Source: Kyrpidia tusciae DSM 2912
GTDB taxonomy: Bacteria; Bacillota; Bacilli; Kyrpidiales; Kyrpidiaceae
Direction: 5' to 3'
Length of the DNA stretch: 64,000 bases
Assembly: GCF_000092905.1 (NCBI RefSeq)
Contig: NC_014098.1
Span: 1,364,001-1,428,000, forward strand
Part shown: positions 12,774 through 20,794 of the stretch, in pieces
Numbering within the stretch: position 1 is the stretch's first letter
How the letters are laid out: every line of letters starts with the position of its first letter
Made by a program: the position numbers and the translations under genes
Notes under the pieces: generated by a model
What the model was told of the DNA's origin: nothing
What the model saw: only the letters and a program-made list of their open reading frames with translations
Database searches by the model: none

Positions 12774-14593
12774 ACAAGCAACTTCTCGGGATTTCCATCG
12801 GTCCGGTGCAGGATTTTATCGCCTCTGCCCGAAAAACCCGGGATCTCTGGTTCGGCTCGTACGTCCTGTCCGAGATCTGCAAGGCGGCCGCAGAGGTTCT
12901 GAGAGAACAAGGCGAACTCATCTATCCCAGTTTTGCCCGGGAAGAGGACTGGGAAGATGATCGGCAGAATACCGCGAACAAAATTCTGCTGGAAATAGAT
13001 GCAGGGGTCGACGCCCGTCTTGTGGCCGCCAGAGCCAAAGATGCGGCAATCCGGCGGTGGGAAGAATTTGCGAAAGAAGCTTTAGAGAAGGCGAAGCGAG
13101 AGTCAGGGCGCCGTATTGACGAAGAGCTCTGGGCCGAGCAGGTGCGGGGGGACGATGTCATCGAGTTTTATGCCGCTTGGGTACCGGTGGTCGCAACCTA
13201 TCAAGAAGCCAGAGTCAGGGTTGAACGCCTTCTGGCCGGACGGAAAAATTTGCGGGATTTTCAACCGGTTCAGGGGCGGTTTGGAGTGGCGAAATCGTCC
13301 CTGGACGGGGCGAGGGAGTCGGTTTTTCTCGAGGAGCAGCTTGGAAATTCTACAGTTTCAGCAAGGGCCGTCAAGGAGCGGGAGCATCTCGATGCGATCG
13401 GAGTGGTGAAACGATTCGGAGGAAAAGCCGAGTCTTATGTGTCTGTGGTGCAACTGGCTGTCGATCCCTGGGTCCGGGGTATAGAGGGCAACACGGATCC
13501 GCAAATTCAGGGAAAGTGGAAAGAAGTGAAACAGCTCGTCGAGACGACGGGAATTGCGGACCCGAAGAAGAACTATCGCTATTTTCCCTACGATGGGAGC
13601 GTACTGCTGCCGTCCCGCTTAGATCTTTTGGCCGGGGAGAAGGGGATCATCGGTCCGGACATCCAGTCGTTGCGAGACGCGCTCAACGATTTATATAAGA
13701 CCCTTCAGCCCCCCATCCCCTACGTCGCGGTCCTCTCCGCCGATGGTGACCGCATGGGGCAGACCATGTCGGCGATCCAGGACGCGCGAGGACATCAGCT
13801 GTTTTCTCAGGCCCTCTCGCGGTTTGCCCGGGAGGTTCGGGATATCGTGGAAAACAAAGGGGCAAGGCAATCCTCGCCCGCAGCGGCTTTCACCGGGATC
13901 CTGATTTACAGCGGCGGAGACGATGTATTGGCCCTGTTGCCTGTAGATTGGGCGCTGGATGTTGCGCGGCTGTTACATGATCGGTTTCAAGTCATCCTCG
14001 AGCCGGTCCTGGAGGCCATTCACGCGGATTCTTCCGCTTTGCGGGCAGTTCCCACCCTGTCGGTGGGGATTGGAATTGGCCATTGCTTGGAGCCCATGGA
14101 GGATTTATTGAATTTGGCCCGGGAGGCAGAGAGGTGCGCGAAAGGGGATGATCGCAACGGTCTCGCCGTATTCCTGCAAATGCGAAGTGGTAGAGAAACT
14201 CTGGGCTTTCGCGAGAGGTGGGATAAAAATCCCGATAAGAAGATCGAAGAAAAGGTGAAAGGGTTTCTCTCTGGAAAAATCCCGCACAAGGTGCCCTATG
14301 ATCTTCTTCAATTGGCGATCGCTTATGGCGGAAAGGGGGTCAATGATCCCGGTCAGGAGCAGAGTTCCTGGCCGCCTGAGAAGCTGCTCCAGGCAGATAT
14401 CCGGCGCTTATTTGAAAGAAAAAGAACGCGATCCGGTAAAGTGTTGGAAGGACCCCTGATAGACCAGTTGTCTGCGGAGGTGCAGACCTTGGGGGACGTG
14501 TACCGTTTGTCCACGTCGTTACTGCTGGCCTACCACGTGGCCCGGAGTTGGCGCCAGTCGGGACGAACGGGAAAGGAGACGTTGTCAACATGA
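12770..14593 (+). CDS. cmr2: Cmr2 (Cas10) lacking an HD nuclease domain
   Basis: The large subunit of the type III-B complex; in this family the Palm domain makes cyclic oligoadenylate when target RNA is bound. The sequence begins directly with the Cmr2 signature SIGPVQDFIASARKTRDLW (9-27). It then has ADGDRMGQ (about 324) and the Palm catalytic motif GGDDVLAL (about 383). At 607 residues it is far shorter than Cmr2 proteins with an N-terminal HD domain, and no HD motif precedes the signature, so DNA cleavage by Cas10 is not expected. No CxxC zinc motif is visible either. Start ATG 12770 overlaps the cmr1 stop. With an intact GGDD, signalling to the Csx2-like RNase at the end of the operon is the likely job. 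Confidence 0.93.
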   Translation: MNKQLLGISIGPVQDFIASARKTRDLWFGSYVLSEICKAAAEVLREQGELIYPSFAREEDWEDDRQNTANKILLEIDAGVDARLVAARAKDAAIRRWEEFAKEALEKAKRESGRRIDEELWAEQVRGDDVIEFYAAWVPVVATYQEARVRVERLLAGRKNLRDFQPVQGRFGVAKSSLDGARESVFLEEQLGNSTVSARAVKEREHLDAIGVVKRFGGKAESYVSVVQLAVDPWVRGIEGNTDPQIQGKWKEVKQLVETTGIADPKKNYRYFPYDGSVLLPSRLDLLAGEKGIIGPDIQSLRDALNDLYKTLQPPIPYVAVLSADGDRMGQTMSAIQDARGHQLFSQALSRFAREVRDIVENKGARQSSPAAAFTGILIYSGGDDVLALLPVDWALDVARLLHDRFQVILEPVLEAIHADSSALRAVPTLSVGIGIGHCLEPMEDLLNLAREAERCAKGDDRNGLAVFLQMRSGRETLGFRERWDKNPDKKIEEKVKGFLSGKIPHKVPYDLLQLAIAYGGKGVNDPGQEQSSWPPEKLLQADIRRLFERKRTRSGKVLEGPLIDQLSAEVQTLGDVYRLSTSLLLAYHVARSWRQSGRTGKETLST

Positions 14594-15771
14594 TTCATGT
14601 GCAGATCTGGCCTCGGGATCCGCTCGTGGTGAGGGATGCTCGCCCTTTTGGTCCGGAAGGCGGCAACAGAATGGTCTGTTTAGACTGGCCATACCCTTCT
14701 GTCCTCGCCGGCTTTCTGCGAACCTGGGTGGGGAAACATGTAGTGGACAGCCCAGGGATAGAACCCTTTACACCAACGCGAGTTCAGTGGCTGAAGAGTT
14801 TGACCATCGGCGGCCCCTATCCATGTGTCGGCGAGAAACTCTATTTTCCTGCGCCGCTCGATGTCGTTCTGTTTCGGGACGATGATTCGCGTTCTTTGCA
14901 AGGAATCGCCCTTCGCCCCCACGAAATGGGAGAAGGGGAGGGGTGTGACCTGCCCCATCCCGCTCTACTTCCTGTTGTCGTTACGGAAGACCTCAAACCG
15001 GCCAAAGGTCCGGCCTTTTGGTCCCGGGAGCGCATGATGGCGTGGTTGATGGACGATCACCGCAGCAATGTAGCCATACCGGCTGAGGAGGGTACAAGCA
15101 ACATCACCGAATTCCAGCTATCAGCGCCCGAGTACCTTTATCCGTTAAAGCGAGATGTGCGCGTGCACGTTCACATCGACCCGTTGACTGGACGGGCCGG
15201 GGATGAGCAACTGTTTTCCACATCGGGACTGGCGTTCCCCCACGGCGTGGGGATCGTCACGTGGGTGGAGGGGCTGGAGGAGTCCTCGTGGCCCAGTGTG
15301 GGGGCCGTGTTGGCGCCCCTGGGCGGGGAGAGGCGGCTTTCTTTTTTACAGACAACATCCCCTCTTTCGTGGTTTCCCGATGATGAATTGTCGATCGCCC
15401 TGGACGGTGCCGATGGGGTGCGAATGGTTTTGGCCACTCCGGGTCTGTTTCGATACGGTTGGTTGCCGGGCTGGATTGACCCGGACACGTTACAAGGCAC
15501 GCCGCCCGGCATGAACGGGTTGCGGCTGCAATTGCGGAGTGCCTGTGTAGGCCGGTGGAAGCCGCTCTCGGGCTGGAGCATCGAGAAGGGCCACTATGGC
15601 CCGAAGCCCATTCGCCGGATCGTCCCGGCCGGGAGCGTCTACTTTTTCGAAGTGTTGGCGGGAAACCCCGGTGCTTACATAAAGGATGCGTGGCTTCGAT
15701 CGGTGGCGGACGAGGAACAAGATCGGCGAGACGGTTTTGCAAACGCTCTTTGGGGCCGTTGGAAGCGATGA
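14590..15771 (+). CDS. cmr3: Cmr3, type III-B RAMP protein
   Basis: A 393-residue Cmr3 (Cas5-like) protein that in the family binds the 5' crRNA tag and contacts Cas10. Typical N-terminus: WPRDPLVVRDARPF, then PYPSVLAGFLRTWVG, and near the C-terminus RRIVPAGSVYFFEV, the conserved Cmr3 motif. The start is ATG 14590, which shares ATGA with the cmr2 stop and follows AAAGGAG at 14573-14579; the longer upstream frame is part of cmr2. The stop overlaps the first ATG of the cmr4 frame. Function is from family knowledge. Confidence 0.9.
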   Translation: MIHVQIWPRDPLVVRDARPFGPEGGNRMVCLDWPYPSVLAGFLRTWVGKHVVDSPGIEPFTPTRVQWLKSLTIGGPYPCVGEKLYFPAPLDVVLFRDDDSRSLQGIALRPHEMGEGEGCDLPHPALLPVVVTEDLKPAKGPAFWSRERMMAWLMDDHRSNVAIPAEEGTSNITEFQLSAPEYLYPLKRDVRVHVHIDPLTGRAGDEQLFSTSGLAFPHGVGIVTWVEGLEESSWPSVGAVLAPLGGERRLSFLQTTSPLSWFPDDELSIALDGADGVRMVLATPGLFRYGWLPGWIDPDTLQGTPPGMNGLRLQLRSACVGRWKPLSGWSIEKGHYGPKPIRRIVPAGSVYFFEVLAGNPGAYIKDAWLRSVADEEQDRRDGFANALWGRWKR

Positions 15772-15794
15772 GCAAAGAAAGGAGATACGTCAAC

Positions 15795-16685
15795 ATGCGG
15801 GGCCATAACAGGATGTTTTGGTTGCACGCCGTCACCCCCCTCCATGTCGGGGCGGGACAGGGCGTGGGGTTTATTGATCTGCCGATTATGCGGGAAAAGG
15901 TCACCCATTGGCCGGTCGTTCCGGGAAGCGCCGTGAAAGGTGTCTTGCGGGACTATTTTCAAGGAACAGATTTGAAAGGGTTTACGCTGGCCTTTGGACA
16001 GGGAGGAGTGGGGGATGAGCAGGCGGGGTCACTCGTGTTCACCGATGCCCATCTGGTGATGCTGCCCGTACGCAGCTTGTACGGAACCTTTGCCTATGTT
16101 ACCTCTCCTTTTGTCTTGATGCGCCTGCGGCGGGACTTGGAGATGGTGTACGGCTCAGGAATGCCCGCGGACATGGGAAGCGTAGGGGCCACTACAGCCG
16201 AGGATGAGATTTATCTTTCAGAGCTTAGCAGCTTAGCGATGGACCAGAGCGTATTCCTGGAAGATCTCGATTTCACTGCCAAGACGGACCCGACGGTTAA
16301 ACAGTGGGCTGACTTTTTTGCGGAGGCTCTTTTCCCTGAAAATGACCCCTGGCGGCCCTTTTTTCTCGAACGGTTCGCCATGGTTTCAGACAATGTCTTC
16401 AATTATCTCTGTGAAACGGCCACCGAAGTACAGGCTAGGATCAGGATCAATGACGATACGAAAATCGTGGAGAAGGGAGCCCTCTGGTACGAGGAAAATC
16501 TCCCGGCGGAAACGGTACTGGCCGGTGTGGTGTGGTGCGATCAGGTGTACGGAAAGGACGTCACGCCGCAAGAGTTGATCACAAACTTTTGTCCGTCAAA
16601 AGTGAATTTACAGATCGGCGGTCATGCCAGCGTCGGCAAAGGGCAGATCCGCTGTCTGTTCACACCTGGGTCGAAGAAGGGATGA
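15795..16685 (+). CDS. cmr4: Cmr4, backbone RAMP protein of the type III-B complex
   Basis: A Cas7-like subunit that forms the crRNA-binding filament and cuts target RNA. Visible: HAVTPLHVGAGQG (11-23), FIDLPIMREK (26-35), PGSAVKGVLRD (43-53) and a C-terminal glycine-rich GGHASVGKGQIR. Asp28 in the FIDLP loop lies where the slicing Asp of characterised Cmr4 proteins is found, so RNA cleavage is plausible. ATG 15795 is chosen because AAAGGAG lies 10 bases upstream, the same arrangement as at cmr3. ATG 15768, overlapping the cmr3 stop, would add nine residues. The stop overlaps cmr5. Confidence 0.92.
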   Translation: MRGHNRMFWLHAVTPLHVGAGQGVGFIDLPIMREKVTHWPVVPGSAVKGVLRDYFQGTDLKGFTLAFGQGGVGDEQAGSLVFTDAHLVMLPVRSLYGTFAYVTSPFVLMRLRRDLEMVYGSGMPADMGSVGATTAEDEIYLSELSSLAMDQSVFLEDLDFTAKTDPTVKQWADFFAEALFPENDPWRPFFLERFAMVSDNVFNYLCETATEVQARIRINDDTKIVEKGALWYEENLPAETVLAGVVWCDQVYGKDVTPQELITNFCPSKVNLQIGGHASVGKGQIRCLFTPGSKKG

Positions 16686-17059
16686 TGGCCATGCAAACGA
16701 GACAGCAGCAGTGGGCGCGGGATGTGTACGAAAAGATTGACCGTGTCGAAAAGCGAAGTCGGGAGGAGCAAAAAGATTACGGCCGCATTTGCGTAAGTTT
16801 CCCGGCGTTGTTGCATGCGTCCGGGCTGTGTCAAGCGGTTGCTTTTTGTCAGGCCAAGGGGTCGGCGCCTGGAAGGGAACATTTTATACAGTTCCTCAAT
16901 GATTTAGCCGATACCGTGGGGGTTGACCACTCATGGACCGTGGCCCGCGAAGCCGATTTGGTGCAATATATGCGGTTGACCCAACGGGTCATGCAGGCAG
17001 CCACTTGGTATAAACGATACGCGGAAGCGATTCTGAAGGTTCAACCGGGAGAGGACTGA
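16682..17059 (+). CDS. cmr5: Cmr5, small alpha-helical subunit
   Basis: 125 residues, mostly helical and charged, in the position and size range of Cmr5, which stacks between Cmr4 subunits. Family-like features are the N-terminal RQQQWARDVYEKI, the central KDYGRICVSFPALLHASG with GLCQAVAF, and a C-terminal helix with MRLTQRVMQAATWYKRYAEA. ATG 16682 overlaps the cmr4 stop (ATGA); in-frame ATG codons at 16685 and 16691 are alternatives. Five bases separate it from cmr6. Confidence 0.9.
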   Translation: MMAMQTRQQQWARDVYEKIDRVEKRSREEQKDYGRICVSFPALLHASGLCQAVAFCQAKGSAPGREHFIQFLNDLADTVGVDHSWTVAREADLVQYMRLTQRVMQAATWYKRYAEAILKVQPGED

Positions 17060-17064
17060 GGGTC

Positions 17065-17898
17065 GTGAAACAAGCTTGTCGAAATGTGCAGAAGTCTGCA
17101 TTGAATCGCCTTTCCCCGGAGGTTTCCACCCACTCGGGTCTGATTCTCCAACGTTTCCTGGAAACCCAGGCCGAGAAGGTGGATGAGCCAGACCACCGCA
17201 ACGGGAGTACGCCTGTCGGTCTGCACGGAAAGGAAAAGATTTTGGATATAGCTGAACAATCGGTGGGCGGAATCCTTCCTTGGTATGAAAAAGTGTATCA
17301 GCGCTACGTGTCTCAGTTACTGCCCTGTGTGACCTGGGAGATGGAGGTAGAAGGACGTTTGGTGGTGGGTCTTGGTTCTGCTTCGCCTCTGGAGACGGGA
17401 TTGACTTTACACCATACCTACGGCATCCCCTACGTTCCCGCTACGGCCTTAAAAGGGTTGGCCTCCCACTATTGCGGTGAGGTTTGGGGTCAAGAGGACG
17501 AGAGGTATCGCAGGGGCGGGGAATATCACCGGTTTCTTTTCGGTACCCTCGAAGAATCCGGTCATATCTGTTTTTTTGACGCGTGGATCACGCCCGAGAC
17601 CCTCAGAGGGTCCCTCGTGCGGGATGTCATGACGGTGCATCATCCGGATTATTACCAGGGGGACCGGCCACCGACGGATTTTGACGATCCTAACCCCATT
17701 CCTTTTCTCAGTTGCAAGGGGCGTTTTTTGCTCGCGTTGTCTTCGGAGCGGACCTCCTATAGCGACAAATGGACCTCGCTGACGATGGAACTATTGAACC
17801 GGGCCTTGCAGCAATGGGGCATTGGCGGCAAGACCAACGCCGGTTACGGGAGAATGAAGGCTGTCGTAGAAAAACGCGAACGGGGAGAGAAACGATGA
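17065..17898 (+). CDS. cmr6: Cmr6, RAMP protein of the type III-B complex
   Basis: 277 residues. RAMP features include RLVVGLGSASPLETGLTLHH, IPYVPATALKGLASHY (about 130-145), FFDAWI, and the C-terminal glycine loop GIGGKTNAGYGRM. In the family Cmr6 binds the crRNA 3' region beside Cmr1. It starts at GTG 17065, five bases after cmr5, and its last four bases overlap the Csx2-like gene, so all seven genes form one translationally coupled unit. Confidence 0.92.
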   Translation: MKQACRNVQKSALNRLSPEVSTHSGLILQRFLETQAEKVDEPDHRNGSTPVGLHGKEKILDIAEQSVGGILPWYEKVYQRYVSQLLPCVTWEMEVEGRLVVGLGSASPLETGLTLHHTYGIPYVPATALKGLASHYCGEVWGQEDERYRRGGEYHRFLFGTLEESGHICFFDAWITPETLRGSLVRDVMTVHHPDYYQGDRPPTDFDDPNPIPFLSCKGRFLLALSSERTSYSDKWTSLTMELLNRALQQWGIGGKTNAGYGRMKAVVEKRERGEKR

Positions 17899-19169
17899 CC
17901 GTCAAACTTTTGACGTTCCTTGGTGTCGGGAAAAATGGCCATTATGATCCCTATTGTTATCAGTTTGGAGAGGACGTTTCGGAGGAGACACCGTACATTC
18001 AGCGGGCTCTGATGGAGTTGCTGCACAAAACCGCCCACCCTCCGGAAGAGATGTACGTTTTTCTTACTCCGGAAGCAGAACGGCAGAGTTGGTTAGGGCC
18101 TGGAAAATTAAAGGAACAATTGATCGCCTTGCGGGAGAAAGTGTATTTTTCCTGGATCCCTGTGCCTATCCTCGGTGCTACAAAAACCAAGGAAATCTGG
18201 GAAGATTTTAAAACCGTGTTTGATGTGCTTCGTCCTGAAGACGAAGTAATTTTCGATATCACCCATTCCTTTCGCCATCAGCCCATGATGGCTCTGTTGA
18301 TCTTGCATTTCGCTCGCATTACAAAAAATATCATGGTCAGGGGGATTTACTACGGGAACATCTACGAAGTCCCGGCGCAAGTGGTCGACTTGACGTCTTT
18401 TGCCGATTTGCAGGATTGGATCATCAACGTCTACGCATTTACCGAAATGGGCCGCGCCGAACCCTTTAATGAGTGGGTACGGAATAAAAAGAGGATGGCT
18501 GCGCGAACAAAAGGACAGGGACAGGCCATTGAACCGATTCAAAAAATGGCCCGGAGCTGGGTAGAGTTTACGACCGCCTTGCAGGCCTGTCGCGGGCCCC
18601 TAGTTCGCGACAAGGCCGTGTCGGCCAGGAGAATTTTGGAAGATTTTAAGGATCAAGCAGAGGCGCTGCCGGATTTTCAGCCGATTAACATTCTGTTGGA
18701 CCGAGTGAATCGAGAGTTACAGCCGATGGAAGAGGATGATGTGATCCAGGCTGGGTTTGCGGCGATTGACTGGTGCAAACGCCATGGACTCGTCCAACAG
18801 ACCTTTACCCTTTTGTATGAATTGGTCATCACTGCAGTATGTGAGCGGGAAGGGTATGGCAAGCAACGGGTACATGATCGGGAGGACGTTGCCCGGCACC
18901 TCCACTATGCTTCAAAGTTAAAAGATAAGCGACCGATGGATTCCTCTTCTGAATCGTATAATATGGAACTGGTCAACCGACTGTTGCAGTATCCCGAGAT
19001 GGTGAAACGGTTTCATGACATTGCCAATTATCGCAATGATTTTAATCACGCCGGCTGGCGATCCGACGCCAAGGAAGCGAAGACGATCATGAACTTTCTT
19101 GACAATCATTACGAGGAAGTTTGCGACGCGATTCGTGACTATTGGCAATGCTCATCCGTTCAGGCTTAA
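17895..19169 (+). CDS. csx2: Csx2-like CARF-HEPN ribonuclease
   Basis: A 424-residue protein of the CRISPR DxTHG/Csx2 (TIGR02221-like) group. The N-terminal CARF domain shows FLGVGKNG (8-15) and FDITHSFRHQP (about 120-130), the variant of the DxTHG ligand-binding motif. The C-terminus carries RNDFNH (about 378-383), the R-x4-H motif of HEPN ribonucleases. In known systems such proteins bind cyclic oligoadenylate made by Cas10 and degrade RNA without sequence specificity. ATG 17895 shares four bases with the cmr6 stop. Being in the same operon as a Cas10 with intact GGDD supports this role. No transmembrane segment is seen. Confidence 0.9.
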   Translation: MTVKLLTFLGVGKNGHYDPYCYQFGEDVSEETPYIQRALMELLHKTAHPPEEMYVFLTPEAERQSWLGPGKLKEQLIALREKVYFSWIPVPILGATKTKEIWEDFKTVFDVLRPEDEVIFDITHSFRHQPMMALLILHFARITKNIMVRGIYYGNIYEVPAQVVDLTSFADLQDWIINVYAFTEMGRAEPFNEWVRNKKRMAARTKGQGQAIEPIQKMARSWVEFTTALQACRGPLVRDKAVSARRILEDFKDQAEALPDFQPINILLDRVNRELQPMEEDDVIQAGFAAIDWCKRHGLVQQTFTLLYELVITAVCEREGYGKQRVHDREDVARHLHYASKLKDKRPMDSSSESYNMELVNRLLQYPEMVKRFHDIANYRNDFNHAGWRSDAKEAKTIMNFLDNHYEEVCDAIRDYWQCSSVQA

Positions 19170-19177
19170 CGAATACA

Positions 19178-19304
19178 GGTTATGATTGAATCCCGGGCCG
19201 CCGTGAAGGAGCAGCAATTTGACGGGACTCTCCCCCAGTCGCCGGGTCCACACGTGGTACCCGCCGGAAATGGGCACGATGCGCGATGCGTCGGCCACGT
19301 CCAC
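19178..19304 (-). pseudogene. Proline iminopeptidase, N-terminal fragment
   Basis: Starts at GTG 19304 behind AGGAGGT. It reads VPISGGYHVWTRRLG, then VKLLLLHGGPGFNHN, the oxyanion-hole HGGPG segment at the start of proline iminopeptidases (alpha/beta hydrolases). After FNHN homology stops and the frame ends at 19152, close to the stop of the Csx2 gene on the other strand. The remaining 250 or so residues, with the nucleophile and His, are absent. The gene was cut, most simply by whatever brought in the cmr operon. Confidence 0.75.
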
Positions 19305-19407
19305 ACACCTCCTGTTGACCTCCTCCCCCTTTTGGCGGAGGATTCCTTCCTGCCACCAGGGGCCTTGTTGCACCCCTTGGATCGGTCGAACGACCGACTC
19401 CCCGGCT

Positions 19408-20607
19408 CTACACCGGAGAACAGGCGATCCGGGCCAGTCCAGCCCTTAATATGTTTATCGCTCCCACTGTGTCGGCATTGCCCTCATACCCGCATCGCTC
19501 ACACCGGAATGTCGATTGCCTCGGCCGATTCGCTTGGCTCACATGTCCGCATTCCGGCACCGGACAAGTCTGGCTCGTGTACGAGGCCGGGACGGTCCCC
19601 AGCCAGCCCCCAAACCAGTGGAGCTTGTAGTCCAAGAACGTTTGAAACATGAACCACCCTTGGTCCAGAATCGCTTTGTTCAGACCGCTCTTCGCCCGCA
19701 CGTTCTTCCCCGGATTCTCCCTCGTCCCCTTGGCTGACCGGCTCATGTTCTGGATCCGCAAATCCTCCACAAACACCATCGCGTGGGTTTTGCTGATGGC
19801 CGTGGAGGTCTTGTGCAGAAAATCCCGCCGGGCATTCGCGATATGCGCATGAAGACGCTGAATCCTTGCTTTTTGCTTTTGCCAGTTTCGCGAGAACCTT
19901 TTCTTCCGCGACAGCTTCCGCATTTCCCAAGCCAGTTTCGTTTCGTGCCGACGGAACCACCCCGGCGCATCGACAAACGTGCCGTCCGACAACGCCGCAA
20001 AATGCACAATTCCCCGGTCGATCCCCACAGCCGACTCCGACGGGTGGACCGGCTCCGGCACGTCGATCTCCGTCTGGAAAGAGATGTACCAGTGCCCGGC
20101 CTGCCATGTTACCGTGGCATTCCGAATCGTCCCGTCGATGGTCTGGGACTTGCGGAACTTCACCCACCCGATCTTGGGCAGGAAAACCTTCGGCAAGACA
20201 CACCGCCCGTCTGCATCCTTGGTCGACAGGTCGAGCTTGATCTGTTTCGGGTCCGGAAAGCGCAGGCCCGCCTCGTCCCGGTTCTTTTTCTTGAAGGTCG
20301 GGAAGCGCGCCGGGTTGGACTTGTCAAACGCCGCCCGGATTGCCCGATCCAGAAACTTGAGCGTCCATTGCAAAGGGTGCACAGGGGCGTTGGTCAAAAA
20401 ACCGTATTCCTCGCTGTGTCTCCAGAGTGTCAGGAGCAGGGCAAGTTCCTCATACGAGAGCAAAGGGTACCCGGCCTCCAGCCGCCCTTTTTGCAAGGCC
20501 AGCGCCTTGTTCCAGACCAACCGCGCACATCCCCGGTAACGGGTGACGCACTGGGATTGTTCGGTTGTCGGTTCCAAGCGGAATCGAAAGGACTTGAGAA
20601 TTTTCAT
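19408..20607 (-). CDS. tnpB: TnpB (OrfB) of an IS200/IS605-type element
   Basis: A 399-residue TnpB, an RNA-guided RuvC-type nuclease in characterised members. The RuvC Asp is in VGIDRGIVHF (about 216), the Glu in VFVEDLRIQNM (about 289) and the last Asp in GNADTVGAINI (about 380). The zinc ribbon has CPVPEC and CERC. The start is ATG 20607 (KILKSFRFRLEPT), the normal N-terminus; a longer frame upstream is not needed. No tnpA lies beside it. The guide RNA would be expected to overlap the 3' end of the gene and run into 19310-19440 on this strand. It sits between a truncated iminopeptidase and the amidase cluster. Confidence 0.9.
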   Translation of the reverse strand: MKILKSFRFRLEPTTEQSQCVTRYRGCARLVWNKALALQKGRLEAGYPLLSYEELALLLTLWRHSEEYGFLTNAPVHPLQWTLKFLDRAIRAAFDKSNPARFPTFKKKNRDEAGLRFPDPKQIKLDLSTKDADGRCVLPKVFLPKIGWVKFRKSQTIDGTIRNATVTWQAGHWYISFQTEIDVPEPVHPSESAVGIDRGIVHFAALSDGTFVDAPGWFRRHETKLAWEMRKLSRKKRFSRNWQKQKARIQRLHAHIANARRDFLHKTSTAISKTHAMVFVEDLRIQNMSRSAKGTRENPGKNVRAKSGLNKAILDQGWFMFQTFLDYKLHWFGGWLGTVPASYTSQTCPVPECGHVSQANRPRQSTFRCERCGYEGNADTVGAINILRAGLARIACSPV

Positions 20608-20687
20608 GGTTCTAGGATACCCCAAATGTTCGCGAATCGCAAACGCACGTTCGCCAAAAGAGCCGCTCTTCCTCTGTCCGCCCAATG

Positions 20688-20735
20688 ACGCGCCTTATCC
20701 TCTTCCTGAAGGAAGAGGATAAGGCGCGTTTTTTT
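20688..20735 (+). terminator. Perfect 19-bp hairpin with T-run
   Basis: Arms at 20688-20706 and 20711-20729 pair perfectly around a TGAA loop and are followed by seven T on the + strand, a classic intrinsic terminator for + strand transcription. Oddly, no + strand gene ends nearby; the neighbours tnpB and the amidase are on the - strand. It may be left from a lost gene, may shield against antisense transcripts, or may be a subterminal hairpin of the tnpB element. A second hairpin (20771-20793, GAACTCCC/GGGAGTTC) lies just beyond the amidase stop. Confidence 0.6.
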
Positions 20736-20794
20736 CAGATCAAATGGGGATGGGGGCGGCCCTGTGTGGTGAACTCCCGCCCCCTGGGAGTTCC

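Noticed and set aside
19783..20688. 301-residue + strand frame over tnpB
   Set aside because: Antisense shadow of tnpB, whose catalytic motifs are complete on the other strand.
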